Positions 18,608-28,800 of a DNA stretch of 64,000 nucleotides are shown here, piece after piece. The notes under the pieces were generated by a model. It was not told the DNA's origin. It did no database searches and was given only the letters and a program-made list of their open reading frames with translations. The stretch comes from Oscillospiraceae bacterium (GTDB lineage Bacteria; Bacillota; Clostridia; Oscillospirales; Oscillospiraceae). Both the position numbers and the translations under genes were made by a program. The stretch lies in assembly GCA_015068035.1 (NCBI GenBank), contig SVLI01000002.1, forward strand, positions 1-64,000, in the 5' to 3' direction. The number at the start of each line of letters is the position of its first letter. Positions within the stretch are counted from its first letter, which is position 1.

Positions 18608-18781
18608 AAAAACGCGGTGTCACTGTTATCTTCCATGAGAAAAAGTTGGTATAGTCATCGGAAATACGGGTAAAATATGTGTCCTGCAGCGCCAAATCAT
18701 CGGCTGCAGCGCACAATCCGGGATCTCTGCTCGTATTAATTCAGCACAATCTCTTTTGCTTTACAATATTTAGTTTAATTC

Positions 18782-18810
18782 TTGATTTTTGTCACACGAT
18801 GTGGTATATT
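18782..18810 (+). promoter_or_regulatory. promoter for DivIVA-like gene
   Basis: -35 TTGATT (18782-18787), 17-bp spacer, -10 TATATT (18805-18810). The gap 18608-18781 shows nothing else I can name. Confidence 0.65.
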
Positions 18811-18841
18811 GAACTATAAATGTAAAATGGAGGGTTATGTC

Positions 18842-19402
18842 ATGGATGAGTCCACATACCATTTCCGCAATTCTTTAGGTGGCTATCACAAAGGAGACGT
18901 CACTGCTTACATCGAAAAAACCGCCACTCAGCATCGTTCTGAGATTCTGGAATATGAAAAAAAGATTGCCGAGCTGCAGGATGAAAACCGGTCTTTGCAG
19001 CAGCAGTTGAATCTGCTGATGATGTCCACGCCCGCAATTGCTCCGGCGCCCGCACCCGCACCTGTGGCAGAGCCCATTCCGGAACCTGCCCCCGTGCCTG
19101 CTCCGGTCGTTCCCGCTGAATCCACGGATTGGGAGCATCTGGAGTTGCAGGCTTACCGCCGTGCGGAGGCTGTGGAACGGCACGCCAACACCAGAGCAAG
19201 GGAACTTTACGAGAAAATGGAAGACCTGTGCAACGGTGCACTGGATGATTTCCATGCAGCCGACACCGCTGTGAAGCAGGCTATTGACGTGATGATGGAG
19301 CAGGCCGTCTCCCTGGAAACTGCCTATCAAACGCTTTCTGCCGCCCTCAATGCTTCCCGCGAAAAGCTCTCTTCCCTCACGGATCTTGACGAGATCGACT
19401 AA
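18842..19402 (+). CDS. DivIVA-like coiled-coil protein
   Basis: 186 residues. The N-terminus (FRNSLGGYHKGDVTAYIEK) resembles the membrane-curvature-sensing start of DivIVA/GpsB proteins (F-x(n)-GY-x3-DV). A coiled coil (about 30-60), an Ala/Pro-rich linker (about 63-93) and a second helical region follow. A scaffold role at septum or poles is inferred from the N-terminal motif. ATG 18842 has GGAGGG eight bases upstream, which decides the start over an upstream in-frame TTG. It resembles in design, but not clearly in sequence, the coiled-coil protein at 31731-32204. Confidence 0.7.
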   Translation: MDESTYHFRNSLGGYHKGDVTAYIEKTATQHRSEILEYEKKIAELQDENRSLQQQLNLLMMSTPAIAPAPAPAPVAEPIPEPAPVPAPVVPAESTDWEHLELQAYRRAEAVERHANTRARELYEKMEDLCNGALDDFHAADTAVKQAIDVMMEQAVSLETAYQTLSAALNASREKLSSLTDLDEID

Positions 19403-19421
19403 TCTGCAAAAATGCCCATCG

Positions 19422-19457
19422 AAGGCGCACCTGCCACAGAGCCGGTGCGCCTTTTTT
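19422..19457 (+). terminator. intrinsic terminator
   Basis: Perfect 10-bp stem AAGGCGCACC (19422-19431) with GGTGCGCCTT (19444-19453), then T to 19457. Confidence 0.9.
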
Positions 19458-19659
19458 GTTTTGGATATGAACCTGTGTAACAAAATCGGCCCCGTTATGC
19501 AGCTTGCTGTTAAAGCCGCTGCCAAACAAGCATTGTGGCTTGCCGGATTTCCTCTCCGCAAGCCTTTTTTGCCGAAATGATTGAAAAGTTCACAAAAATA
19601 TGATGTAATACAAAAAACACACCCAAATCCATTCCACCATTTTCCATGAGGTGAAATCA

Positions 19660-20514
19660 TTGAAAGCATTAAAGCGAAGCCGTACGGCAAGTTTTATCGT
19701 CGTCACATTAGTTTACATAATTTCTGCCCTTGTGGGTGTTCTAATCTATCGCGCGCTCGACTTTGACTTTTGGCTATCCCTTCTGATTGCAGATGTGATT
19801 GCAACCGTGGTAACCTTTATCTTCAGCTTAATATTTGGCAATGCATCTGTCTATGATCCCTACTGGAGCGTGCAGCCGCCCGTCATTCTTGCGGCGTTTG
19901 CCATCGGGAAAGAGCTGACCCTTTTTGGGGTTCTTCTTCTCGTGGTCGTGTTCTTTTGGGGAATTCGCCTGACAGCAAACTGGGCATACACTTTCGCAAA
20001 TCTCAATCATCAGGACTGGCGCTACACCATGCTCCACGAAAAGACCGGAGCGTTCTATCCCCTTATCAACTTCATCGGCATTCACATGGTTCCAACCCTG
20101 GTGGTTTACGGCTGCACACTGCCTGCCGTTTATGCCATCCGCGCAGGACTTGAGGCGAACGCAGCAAGCGTCCTGTTCCTTTGCGTTTCGCTCGCCGCGG
20201 CCATTCTGCAGGGCACGGCCGATATCCAGATGCATAAGTTTCGCAAAAACCGCGACGGGGCATTTAATCGTCACGGACTTTGGAAATTCTCGCGCCATCC
20301 CAACTATCTCGGCGAGATTCTGATGTGGTGGGGCGTCGGACTTTCCGTTGTGTGTGCAGCGCCGGACAGGTGGTACCTTTTGGCCGGGGCCGCAGCCAAC
20401 ACGGTGTTGTTTTTGGCTGTCAGCATCCCGATGGCAGATAACAGACAGTCCCGCAAAGAGGGCTTTGGCGAATACAAAAAGCAAACCAGGATGCTGCTTC
20501 CCATCAAAAAATAA
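19660..20514 (+). CDS. DUF1295-family membrane protein (steroid-reductase-like)
   Basis: About 284 residues with roughly seven hydrophobic segments. The end carries the cofactor-binding signature of the DUF1295/ICMT-like superfamily (GLWKFSRHPNYLGEILMWWG, then EGFGEYKKQTRMLLP). Upstream are DPYWSVQPP and RLTANWAY..QDWRY, also typical. Some relatives reduce or methylate lipids; nothing here fixes the reaction. I chose TTG 19660 because GAGGTG lies six bases before it; GTG 19651 is in frame but overlaps that ribosome site. It is followed after 14 bases by the MATE gene. Confidence 0.82.
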   Translation: MKALKRSRTASFIVVTLVYIISALVGVLIYRALDFDFWLSLLIADVIATVVTFIFSLIFGNASVYDPYWSVQPPVILAAFAIGKELTLFGVLLLVVVFFWGIRLTANWAYTFANLNHQDWRYTMLHEKTGAFYPLINFIGIHMVPTLVVYGCTLPAVYAIRAGLEANAASVLFLCVSLAAAILQGTADIQMHKFRKNRDGAFNRHGLWKFSRHPNYLGEILMWWGVGLSVVCAAPDRWYLLAGAAANTVLFLAVSIPMADNRQSRKEGFGEYKKQTRMLLPIKK

Positions 20515-20528
20515 AAGGATTCTTTCTT

Positions 20529-21896
20529 ATGGCAGATACAAAAGAAATGCTTGGCTCCGCGCCGATCGGCAAGCTGCTGTTTAAGCTCGCTGTTCCGACG
20601 GTCATTGCCCAGCTCATCAACATGCTCTATAACATTGTGGACCGCATCTACATCGGGCACATGCCGGGAACCGGCAACCTTGCGCTCACGGGTGTGGGCG
20701 TGTGCATGCCCGTCATTATGATCGTGTCCGCGTTTGCCGCGCTTGTCAGCGCGGGCGGCGCGCCGCGCGCATCCATTTTCATGGGTCAAAAAGATATGGA
20801 GCGCGCAGAGAAGGCGCTCGGCGGCTGCTTCGGTCTTCAGATCATCGTTTCCGCCGTGCTCACGGCCGTTTTGCTCATTTGGAATCGCGATTTTCTTTTG
20901 GCTTTCGGTGCAAGCGATCAAACCATTGAATACGCCACAGCCTATATGCGCGTTTATGCCCTCGGTACGGTCTTCGTGCAGCTGACGCTGGGCATGAATG
21001 CCTTTATCACCGCGCAGGGATTCACCAAAATCTCCATGGTCTCGGTCATCGTCGGCGCGGTCTCCAACATCATTCTCGACCCGATCTTTATTTACGCGCT
21101 GGATATGGGCGTTCGGGGTGCGGCGCTGGCCACGATCCTTTCGCAGGCGCTTTCCTGCGCGTGGGTGCTCTCGTTCCTCTGCGGCAAACGAACAATGCTC
21201 AAACTCAAGCCGAAGCATTTTATTCCGTCGCCCAAAATCGTTTTGCCGTGCATCGCGCTCGGCACGGCGTCTTTCATCATGCAGGCAAGCGACAGTGTGA
21301 TCTCGGTATGCTTCAATTCCTCTCTGCTCAAATACGGCGGCGACATCGCCGTTGGCGCCATGACCATCCTCTCAAGCGTGATGCAGTTTGCCATGCTTCC
21401 CCCGCTCGGCATCGCCCAGGGCGCGCAACCCATACTCAGTTATAACTACGGTGCAAAGAACACAGCCCGCGTAAAGCAAGCCTATAAGCTTCTTTTGAAA
21501 ATCTGCCTGCTCTATTCCGTGGCAGTTTGGGCAGCTGTTATGCTCTTCCCGGGCGCCTTTGTTTCCATCTTCACACCGGAAGCAGAGCTGATCGCCTTTG
21601 CATCGCGGGTGCTGCGCATCTACTATTGCGGCATGATCCTCTTCGGCATTCAGATCGCATGCCAGATGACCTTCGTGTCCCTCGGAAACGCAGGCTCCTC
21701 CGTCCTCGTGGCGGTGGTGAGAAAGTTCGTGCTGCTTCTGCCGCTGATTTACCTGATGCCAAGCCTGATAAGCGACAAAACCATCGGCGTATATATGGCA
21801 GAGCCGATTGCCGACGTGATTGCCGTGACCTTCACAGCCATCCTGTTTGCATTCCAGTTCAAAAAAGCGCTGGGCAAAATACGCACAGAAGAATAA
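20529..21896 (+). CDS. MATE-family efflux transporter
   Basis: 455 residues with about twelve hydrophobic segments in two similar halves, as in MATE pumps. The start IGKLLFKLAVPTVIAQLINMLYNIVDRIYIG is characteristic of the DinF/NorM-like group in clostridia. Export of cationic drugs or metabolites driven by Na+ or H+ is the family role; the substrate is unknown. AAAGGA precedes the ATG. It is likely co-transcribed with the DUF1295 gene, and two terminators follow. Confidence 0.92.
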   Translation: MADTKEMLGSAPIGKLLFKLAVPTVIAQLINMLYNIVDRIYIGHMPGTGNLALTGVGVCMPVIMIVSAFAALVSAGGAPRASIFMGQKDMERAEKALGGCFGLQIIVSAVLTAVLLIWNRDFLLAFGASDQTIEYATAYMRVYALGTVFVQLTLGMNAFITAQGFTKISMVSVIVGAVSNIILDPIFIYALDMGVRGAALATILSQALSCAWVLSFLCGKRTMLKLKPKHFIPSPKIVLPCIALGTASFIMQASDSVISVCFNSSLLKYGGDIAVGAMTILSSVMQFAMLPPLGIAQGAQPILSYNYGAKNTARVKQAYKLLLKICLLYSVAVWAAVMLFPGAFVSIFTPEAELIAFASRVLRIYYCGMILFGIQIACQMTFVSLGNAGSSVLVAVVRKFVLLLPLIYLMPSLISDKTIGVYMAEPIADVIAVTFTAILFAFQFKKALGKIRTEE

Positions 21897-21909
21897 TTGC
21901 AAAAAATCA

Positions 21910-21939
21910 GGGGATGGGCGCAAAGCCCATCCCCTTTTT
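21910..21939 (+). terminator. intrinsic terminator
   Basis: Perfect 10-bp stem GGGGATGGGC (21910-21919) with GCCCATCCCC (21925-21934), then five T. Confidence 0.92.
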
Positions 21940-21951
21940 CCCTTTCATGCA

Positions 21952-21994
21952 AAACAGAAACGGCATAACGCTTGATGTTATGCCGTTTCTGTTT
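21952..21994. terminator. bidirectional terminator between MATE and pilus operon
   Basis: A perfect 18-bp stem (21952-21969 with 21977-21994) whose ends are AAAC/GTTT, between convergent genes. It probably ends the minus-strand pilus operon as well. Confidence 0.85.
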
Positions 21995-22019
21995 AAGCGC
22001 ACCCATGGTGGGTGTTTTT

Positions 22020-22646
22020 TCATTTGGCTAAGTCACAGTACACCGTGACGCGGCTGGCGCCGCCGTAGGTGCAGGTGAATAAGGTCAGGTCATACTCCCC
22101 GGCAGTCATGATTTCCACGGCGGAGGGATCGAGAATATCCGTGCCAACAACTGCATAGCAGGTGGTTTTCCCATCCATATCCATGAAAAACACTTCGTCG
22201 CCAATCACCAACTGGGAGATTTGGCCGAAATGGCTGTTATAATTATGCGCCATCAACACCAGATCTTCGCCGCGGATGCTGCCGTCATATCTGCATGGGG
22301 CAATCCGTAACTGATCATAGCTCCAGTTGCTCATGACCGGAAGCTCCATATTCAGCGCAGGGATAGAGAGATAACCGATATACAGGTTGCCATCGATCTC
22401 CACCTCTGTCATTTTTTTGTCTTCTTCCGTCAGCAATTCCACGGGCTTTTGCAGTTCCGGGAGAATGTCCGCATCCGCATTGGCATCGGCGCTTTCCTGA
22501 ATCTGCTGCACAAGCTGAGGCACGATCTGCGCCACCGAATCCTTCGCGGCTGCATCTTCCTTTTGATTCCAGTATACAAGCGCAATTGCCCCGATAATCA
22601 GGAGCGCGCCCAAAACCATACAGAAAATTCCGGCTTTACTCTTCAT
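22020..22646 (-). CDS. second sortase of the pilus operon (class A/D-like)
   Basis: 208 residues: an N-terminal signal anchor (AGIFCMVLGALLIIGAIALVYW), a linker, then a sortase barrel. YIGYLSIPALNMELPV opens it, MAHNYNSHFG carries the His, and TLFTCTYGGASRVTVYC carries the Cys and downstream Arg. It lacks a C-terminal membrane helix, unlike the class C enzyme of this operon, so it may be the housekeeping-like transpeptidase that attaches finished pili to the wall (inference). It starts inside the end of the minor pilin gene (11-base overlap). It is the last gene of the operon. Confidence 0.85.
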   Translation of the reverse strand: MKSKAGIFCMVLGALLIIGAIALVYWNQKEDAAAKDSVAQIVPQLVQQIQESADANADADILPELQKPVELLTEEDKKMTEVEIDGNLYIGYLSIPALNMELPVMSNWSYDQLRIAPCRYDGSIRGEDLVLMAHNYNSHFGQISQLVIGDEVFFMDMDGKTTCYAVVGTDILDPSAVEIMTAGEYDLTLFTCTYGGASRVTVYCDLAK

Positions 22647-23340
22647 CTTTGATTCTCTTTTTGCGCAGGCACAAAACCCATCCCGTAATAAACAATGTCG
22701 CACCGATGATCGCCATAACCGGCACCGGCCAATTCAGCTGTCCGGTCTGGGGCAACCAGGGCGGAGGTGGCGGTGTAGGGGGCGGCGGAGACGGCGGCGG
22801 AGTCGTGGTCGGTTCAAAGGGAACCTTAGGGTCAGCATTCACATACATGGTATAGGCACCGTTCTGCCATCTGGGAACAGAGATCAGAAACGGATGGATG
22901 GCAGCATAACCATCAGACGCATCTTCTTCCCCCTGCCATACCAGATAAAGACCGGCATCCAAATCCACGAAAGAGGCCTTTCCGTCCGAAATGGCAGAAT
23001 TCAGGGGATCAGACAGCACAGGCTTCGCCTTTTCCAGCAGTTTTTTCGCCTGTACGCCATCGTACAAATCCGTGGTATCGAGCTTGGCACCGGCATCGGC
23101 CAATTCCTTCACCAGTCGGAAGTCATACCGATCTTCTTCCACCTGGATGATATTGGCCACATAGTACAGCTTCAAAGCGCCGGTGTCCAGCGGCACACCG
23201 TCCACATCCATCGTGAATTCAAGGCTGCCTTTTCGGCTAAGATCCGGCATGCGCACCGGCTCATCCGTTGCGAAGGCATTGACTGCAAGGGCAAACATCA
23301 GACCCAACGCCATCAGAAAAGACAGTATTCTGTTTTTCAT
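22636..23340 (-). CDS. minor pilin, LPQTG-anchored
   Basis: 234 residues. A signal peptide (LSFLMALGLMFALAVNAFA) is followed by a pilin-type beta domain (LEFTMDVDGVPLDTGALKLYYVAN; DLDAGLYLVWQGEE) and a proline-rich neck (PPPSPPPPTPPPPP). A complete cell-wall sorting signal ends it: LPQTG, a hydrophobic stretch and basic tail (LRKKRIKDEE). The proline-rich neck suggests a wall-spanning basal pilin. It lies six bases after the class C sortase gene and overlaps the second sortase. Confidence 0.88.
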   Translation of the reverse strand: MKNRILSFLMALGLMFALAVNAFATDEPVRMPDLSRKGSLEFTMDVDGVPLDTGALKLYYVANIIQVEEDRYDFRLVKELADAGAKLDTTDLYDGVQAKKLLEKAKPVLSDPLNSAISDGKASFVDLDAGLYLVWQGEEDASDGYAAIHPFLISVPRWQNGAYTMYVNADPKVPFEPTTTPPPSPPPPTPPPPPWLPQTGQLNWPVPVMAIIGATLFITGWVLCLRKKRIKDEE

Positions 23341-23346
23341 CAGTAG

Positions 23347-24168
23347 TCAAAACCTCCTTCTGCGTTTGGGGATCAGCATGACGACGAGCAGCACCAGCAG
23401 CATGGGAATTGCCACGATGGGCGCAACGATGGTGGGCTCGATCTGCATGGCATCCGCGGTAACGCGAACAGACTGCGCCTCTTCCTGATTCTCCACGCGA
23501 TGACCGCGCACCAGCAAACGGTGCGAATTCACGCCGTAGGGAGTGCAGGTGATCAGGGTGCAAAGATCCTGCCCCTGCTCAATCAGCAGCGCATCGGTCT
23601 CATGCGGCTCCACGATCAGGATTTGATCCACTTCATAAGTGAGGATCTCATCCAGCACACGGAAAATGAACACATCGCCAACCACCAGTTTGTCCAAATC
23701 GGTGAACAGCTTGGCGCTGGGCAGACCACGGTGGCCGGAAACCACGCAATGGCTGCTTTCTCCGCCGACGGGCAGGCTGGTCCACTCCAGATGGCCCACG
23801 GCCACCTGCAGAACGGACTCGTTTGTGCCGTGATAAATGGGCAGCGCAACACCAATGGAGGGCACTTCGATGTAGCCCATAATGCCGAGACCGCTGATAT
23901 CCAGAATCTGGTTGTATTGCGCTTTCTGTTCATCATCCAGCACATAGTGGTTGGGACGCTCTGCCAGGGATTCGTTGTAATTCCAGGCATCTTCCCACAA
24001 GTGCGCATACTGTTCCTCATCAATGCCGGCCACCTGCTCCACATAGGAAGCGATGGCGCGGGACTGGTGCATAGAGTTCCACCAGTCGGAAAAGCTGGGA
24101 TACAGCAGCAAGGACAAACCTGCGATCAACACGATCAGCAATATAACAGTTGTACCGTGTCGTTTCAT
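23347..24168 (-). CDS. class C (pilin-polymerising) sortase
   Basis: 273 residues with N- and C-terminal membrane helices (the C-terminal one followed by PKRRRRF), the class C topology. The barrel begins MGYIEVPSIGVALPIYHG; the His is in VVSGHRGLPSAKLFTDLDKL and the Cys in TLITCTPYGVNSHRLLVRGHR. Enzymes of this class join pilins by isopeptide bonds between the LPxTG Thr of one and a Lys of the next. ATG 24168 follows AAGGAGAG. The gene sits between major and minor pilin genes, as expected. Confidence 0.92.
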   Translation of the reverse strand: MKRHGTTVILLIVLIAGLSLLLYPSFSDWWNSMHQSRAIASYVEQVAGIDEEQYAHLWEDAWNYNESLAERPNHYVLDDEQKAQYNQILDISGLGIMGYIEVPSIGVALPIYHGTNESVLQVAVGHLEWTSLPVGGESSHCVVSGHRGLPSAKLFTDLDKLVVGDVFIFRVLDEILTYEVDQILIVEPHETDALLIEQGQDLCTLITCTPYGVNSHRLLVRGHRVENQEEAQSVRVTADAMQIEPTIVAPIVAIPMLLVLLVVMLIPKRRRRF

Positions 24169-24199
24169 AGGGCTCTCCTTGGTGCTGTTGGGTTTTGGC

Positions 24200-24221
24200 G
24201 GGAGGGGCGGATGCCCCTCCC
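24200..24221. other. intercistronic hairpin between major pilin and sortase C
   Basis: A perfect 9-bp GC-rich stem (24200-24208 with 24213-24221) and 4-nt loop in the 79-base gap after the major pilin stop. No U-run follows on the minus strand. It may protect the pilin mRNA 3' end or lower sortase expression. Confidence 0.6.
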
Positions 24222-24247
24222 ACATTGACGCATTGAATTGTCAAAAA

Positions 24248-25753
24248 TCAGTCAGCGGTTTTCATGCGCTTCTTGGTGACCAGCAGGACCACCGCAACAA
24301 CAGCCAGCAGGCCGCCGAGGATGTAGAAGATGGTGGTGCCGATGCCGCCGGTCTCGGGCAGGACAACGCCGGCCTTGTTCTCAACGTCGGTGGACAGAGA
24401 ACCTGCGCCCAGGTCTTCGGTGAACTCGATTTCGCCGGTGGTTACATCGCCACTCAGGGTGTTCAGAACCTCAGTGCGAAGCTGCGTCTTCCACTCAATG
24501 TCGTGATCAGCGGTAACGGTGAACTCGATGGGATCGATCTTGTTGTAGCCATCGGGAGCTTCATTTTCTGTCAGGCGGTATTTGCCGTCGTCAAGGCCCT
24601 TGAAGGTGAAGACATCTTCGGGCGCAGCTTCGACAGTCTCCAGAGCATCCCACTTACCGGTAGCAGCATTGTACTTTTCAAGCGTGAAGGTCGCGCCGGT
24701 CAAGGCTTCGCCTTCCTCGTCGACCTTGTTGACAACAACTTTGTAGGTAAAGGCGATAACGGTATCCTTGGGGGTAAAAGCGGGAGTCTCAGGCTCGTTG
24801 AAGTTTCTGTATTCGCCGTAGACTTCGTTGACGTTGCCCTGGCTGCCGAGAATAGCCCTTTCGTTCAGCTCAGACTGGTACTCAACCACCAGAGTGGAGC
24901 CGCCCTCGATTGCCTCGATAGCGCCCAGGTCTTCGAACTTCACTTCAAAGGTACAATCATCCTCGGTCTCGGTGACCAGGGTGTACTTGCCTGTCAGATC
25001 GGTTTTCTCTTCACCGTTCAGAACATAAACGGCAGTGATGCCACTGAAGGTCAGGCCCTGCTCCTCCACATCGTGGAAGATGAAGGGGTACTTCTGATTA
25101 GCTTCTCTGAAAGCTTCGATGCTGGAGGGAATGACAGCGCTGAGCTGGAAGTCGATCAGGTCGCCGATATCGTGGTCAGCGGAGTCATGCCAAACGATTG
25201 CATCTTCAGCGCCGGTGGAGTCGTTCTTGTCGTCAATCTTCTTCTCGGTGATGGGAGTTGCGTCGTGCTTGGAGGTGAGCTCAGTGTTACCAACAACCTG
25301 GAAGATAACTGCGGAGCGGGTTTCACCTTCGGGCAGAGGCTCGGTCACGTCAACGACCATGTAGTAACCTGCATCCAGGCCGGAAGCGGTAGCCTTACCG
25401 TCAGCCACGGTCATATCAGCGCCGGCACCGGTGGGCGTAATGGAAGAAGGATTAAAGCCTTCAAGAACAGAGTCGGGAACCTTGTCTCCGACTTTAACCC
25501 CATTCGGAGTGTAGTCAGCACCATACTTGATGTTGGACAGAATTTCTTCATCGTCCTCTTCAGTTTCGGTGCCCTTTCCATCCAGGAACAGGTCGCCGGT
25601 GAAGATCTGGTAGATCTTGTATTCGTGGCCGGTAGCATTATTGATTGTCACGGTGTAGCCGGTATCGCCTTCTGCGGCGGAGGCGGTGATGGCCAGACCC
25701 ATGACCATTACAAGGGCCAGGGCCAGCGCGAGAATCTTTCTCATGTGTTTCAT
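24248..25753 (-). CDS. major pilin, isopeptide-forming, LPETG-anchored
   Basis: 501 residues: signal peptide (LALALALVMVMGLAITASA), two or three pilin domains and a sorting signal (LPETGG, hydrophobic stretch, KKRMKTAD). TPKDTVIAFTYKVVVNKVD marks the D2-type isopeptide-forming fimbrial domain. YRLTENEAPDGY is an E-box whose Glu normally catalyses an internal Lys-Asn bond in the C-terminal CnaB domain. ATG 25753 follows AAAGGAG at eight bases. Position and length identify it as the shaft subunit polymerised by the downstream class C sortase. Confidence 0.93.
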   Translation of the reverse strand: MKHMRKILALALALVMVMGLAITASAAEGDTGYTVTINNATGHEYKIYQIFTGDLFLDGKGTETEEDDEEILSNIKYGADYTPNGVKVGDKVPDSVLEGFNPSSITPTGAGADMTVADGKATASGLDAGYYMVVDVTEPLPEGETRSAVIFQVVGNTELTSKHDATPITEKKIDDKNDSTGAEDAIVWHDSADHDIGDLIDFQLSAVIPSSIEAFREANQKYPFIFHDVEEQGLTFSGITAVYVLNGEEKTDLTGKYTLVTETEDDCTFEVKFEDLGAIEAIEGGSTLVVEYQSELNERAILGSQGNVNEVYGEYRNFNEPETPAFTPKDTVIAFTYKVVVNKVDEEGEALTGATFTLEKYNAATGKWDALETVEAAPEDVFTFKGLDDGKYRLTENEAPDGYNKIDPIEFTVTADHDIEWKTQLRTEVLNTLSGDVTTGEIEFTEDLGAGSLSTDVENKAGVVLPETGGIGTTIFYILGGLLAVVAVVLLVTKKRMKTAD

Positions 25754-25827
25754 AGTGAAACTCCTTTCCAATCTCTTTAATAGATTTTTCTTACTCATTT
25801 TTTCAAAATATGTAAATTTGCTTTGCA

Positions 25828-28800
25828 TCAGGAAGAATTTGCGTCCTCCCTTCTGCGTTTTTTATGTATATACAGTAGGCACGCTGCGCTGGTCAGCACC
25901 AAAAGCAGGCCTGCCGTTGTATACAGTCGTGTACCGGTACCGCCGGTCTCGGGAAGCTCGTAGCCTTCCAGCTCCTTGTTCACCAGTTTAATGGTGCCGA
26001 AATTGATACCGGAGTTGTTTTCCACGGATTCCAGCGCATAACCACCCACACCAACTTCCTTGATATAGTAAAGATAGTTGGTTCCTCGCGTACCGTCAGC
26101 ATTTTTCGTGGCCTTGGGCAAGTCCTTGATGGTTAAGCTCCAGTTTCCGTTTTCATCCGGTGTCATGGTGTAAGTTCCGAATTTCTTTGCGCTGCCGGGG
26201 TCGCCCTGAAGCATCTGCCACAGCTCAAGGGTAACGGAACTCACTTCTTCTCCGGTTACGGTTACGGTCTTTCCGCCGTAGTCCTTCCAGTACTTCTCAA
26301 CCGTGATCTCTGTGAACTCGCTCACATTCTGGCGGTAGATGATATCGCCGCTGGTGAGGGCACGTCCCGTAAAGTTTTCGGGAATACTGCTGGGATATTT
26401 CTCAGTATCATCGTTCTTGATGTAGAAGTAATAAGGCTCGGGGCCAAGATAGTAACCGGTGGGGGATTCGATTTCCACGATGTAGTAAGCCGTGTTGTAA
26501 GCGAACTGCTCTTCGTCCATCGTGGATGCATCCAGAACGATCATACCGTTGGTGTCGGTGGTAAATATGGCGTCACCGTTATTGGGGTGATGCACAAGGA
26601 TGTACTTACCTTGGGCTTCGTTCCAGATATAGATGTTAAACTTGGCGTTTTCCAGGAAGATACCGTCGCTGTTCGCATCTACCTTGTAGAGCATTACGCC
26701 GGTGATATCCGCCTGCGCCGTGGCATTCTTCACCTCGATCTCCACCTTGGTGTCACCCTCAAGGTTGCCCTGGCCAACACCCGATATGGTACAGGTGTTG
26801 CTCACATTGTGCTTCACATCCCTATCGCCGGAGGCTTTGTAGGAGTATTCCAGCAAAAGTGATGTGCTGTCAGGCACATTCAGGTCGATGGTGTGAGACC
26901 AGTGCGTAATGCCATACTGTACATAGGAATTTTCGTCGTACTGATAGTTGGCTGTTACCTCGCCGAGCTTTTCATAACTGCCATCCGATTTCATTCTGAT
27001 CTCATAGAGCTTTACAGAACCGGGTACCAGTCTCAATCGCAGCGGCTGCGCGCTTGTGGATTGATAAGTCAGTTCGTCGTGAACCGCCAGCGTTCCGGAG
27101 TTCTGAATCAGGTCTTTCTCATAGGCGTTAAGAACAACGGAGTAGGTGATGATGTTATCCTCTTCCGTGCTGGCCGTCTTTTTGATCATGCCATCGCGTT
27201 CGTCCTTGGTGATCTGCTGGCTCTGAGAACCGACGTCGATCACCGCATCCTTCTCATTTTTAATGGTGAAACGGTTCTCGAAGTTATTGACGTAGACGAA
27301 GGATTCGCCTTCCTTTTCTGTCCATCCGAAGTCATCGTTGATCTGCGTGAAGATGCTGAGGTAACCGTAGCTTTCCTCAATGTTTTGAATTGCCGCATAC
27401 TGGGACATCGTCTCAAGAACTTCGCCGGGGAACGTCATTTCCAGATCTCCGTCTTCGGTCACTTTCACATCGATAGAGACCATTTTTCCGTTCTGGTGGT
27501 TCCAGTTGACGTACTGTTCCGCCGTATACAGCGGGAACTCCCATTTGTAGATCTTACCGAGCTCCACATCCTTCAGCGTCAGGCTCTCGGTAGGCACTTT
27601 GTCCTGGAAGACCAGTCTTATATCCTTCACCGTAACCCCCTCAGGAAGATCCTCGTAGAGGGTGATCGTGTCCTGAGCCGCGAAAGTGGACGGCGCACTC
27701 AGTTTAATGGCCCATGCCAGATAGCTATCCTTCAGCTTGTTGTAATCAAGCTGCGTAACACTTCCTTCTCCGCCCCCATCGATCTCGCTCCAGAACCAAT
27801 ACTGGTCTCCCTGAGTTTCGGGGTTATAGTATTTGATACCATACTTGGTAGCATTGATCGTACCCTCTATATAGTCCACGCGGCCTTCAACTTCATACTG
27901 ATCCATGAGGTTGAATCGGTTTTTAAAGGTTGTGGTGGAAACGATGTTGTTGGGGAACAGACCGTAGGTTTCATAGCTGAAGGTCAGCACATGACCCTTT
28001 GGGATACCCTTGTCGCCCAATGATATGGCGAAGCGATCAAACTTTTTAGACTGGCAGCCGTTCTTATTGGCCCGCAAGTCTTCGATTCCGTATATTTCAT
28101 TGGAAGTGTCGGGGCCGGGCTGATATACCCGAGCGGAAAGCAATTCCAGCTTCTCTCCGGATACAGGCATGACCTTAGCTTCAAAGTTTGCCAATGCTTC
28201 CATCAGCTGATCATAGGTCATGTACATATCGTCGGAGAGATAACCGCGGAATTCATCGACAAAATACAAACCGCCGGAAATGGGGGCTTTTGTGGTATCG
28301 ATGGTAACGGTCCAGGTGATAGGCAGCAGATAGGTGCCGTTTTCATCCTGAATAACCTCTTCGGCCTCGCCGGTCTTTGTGAAGGGGGTGCCGACAACAA
28401 CACCCGTCAGCACATTGATATCGGTGTCGTCATCGCTCAGGATTGCCGAGTTGTAAATTGTATCGCCATCACCGAAGGCGTGGGTGGTGGTATAGGTGAT
28501 CGTATAGGTGTCCGTGGAGCCATCGGGGAATTTGTAAGGCAGGCTTACGTTATTCGCCACAATGTTTCCGCTGCTACCTCGGATTGTCACCGGTCCGGTA
28601 TAGGGAACTTGTTCATTCCCTATTCTCATGATATCCTTGAGAGTCCATCCGGAAATATCTGCCTTGGCCTGGTTGATGGTGATGGTCCAGGTGATGGAGC
28701 CGTCTTCGTTCAGTTCACCGGTTTTCTTCAGCACATCAAAGGTGTGATCAACCGTGACATGATCCTTCAGCTCCTTGTTATCGCTATCCTTGCCCGTGAC

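Noticed and set aside
18660..18730. Repeated CTGCAGCGC motif before the DivIVA-like gene
   Set aside because: Too short and no clear hairpin or conserved element.
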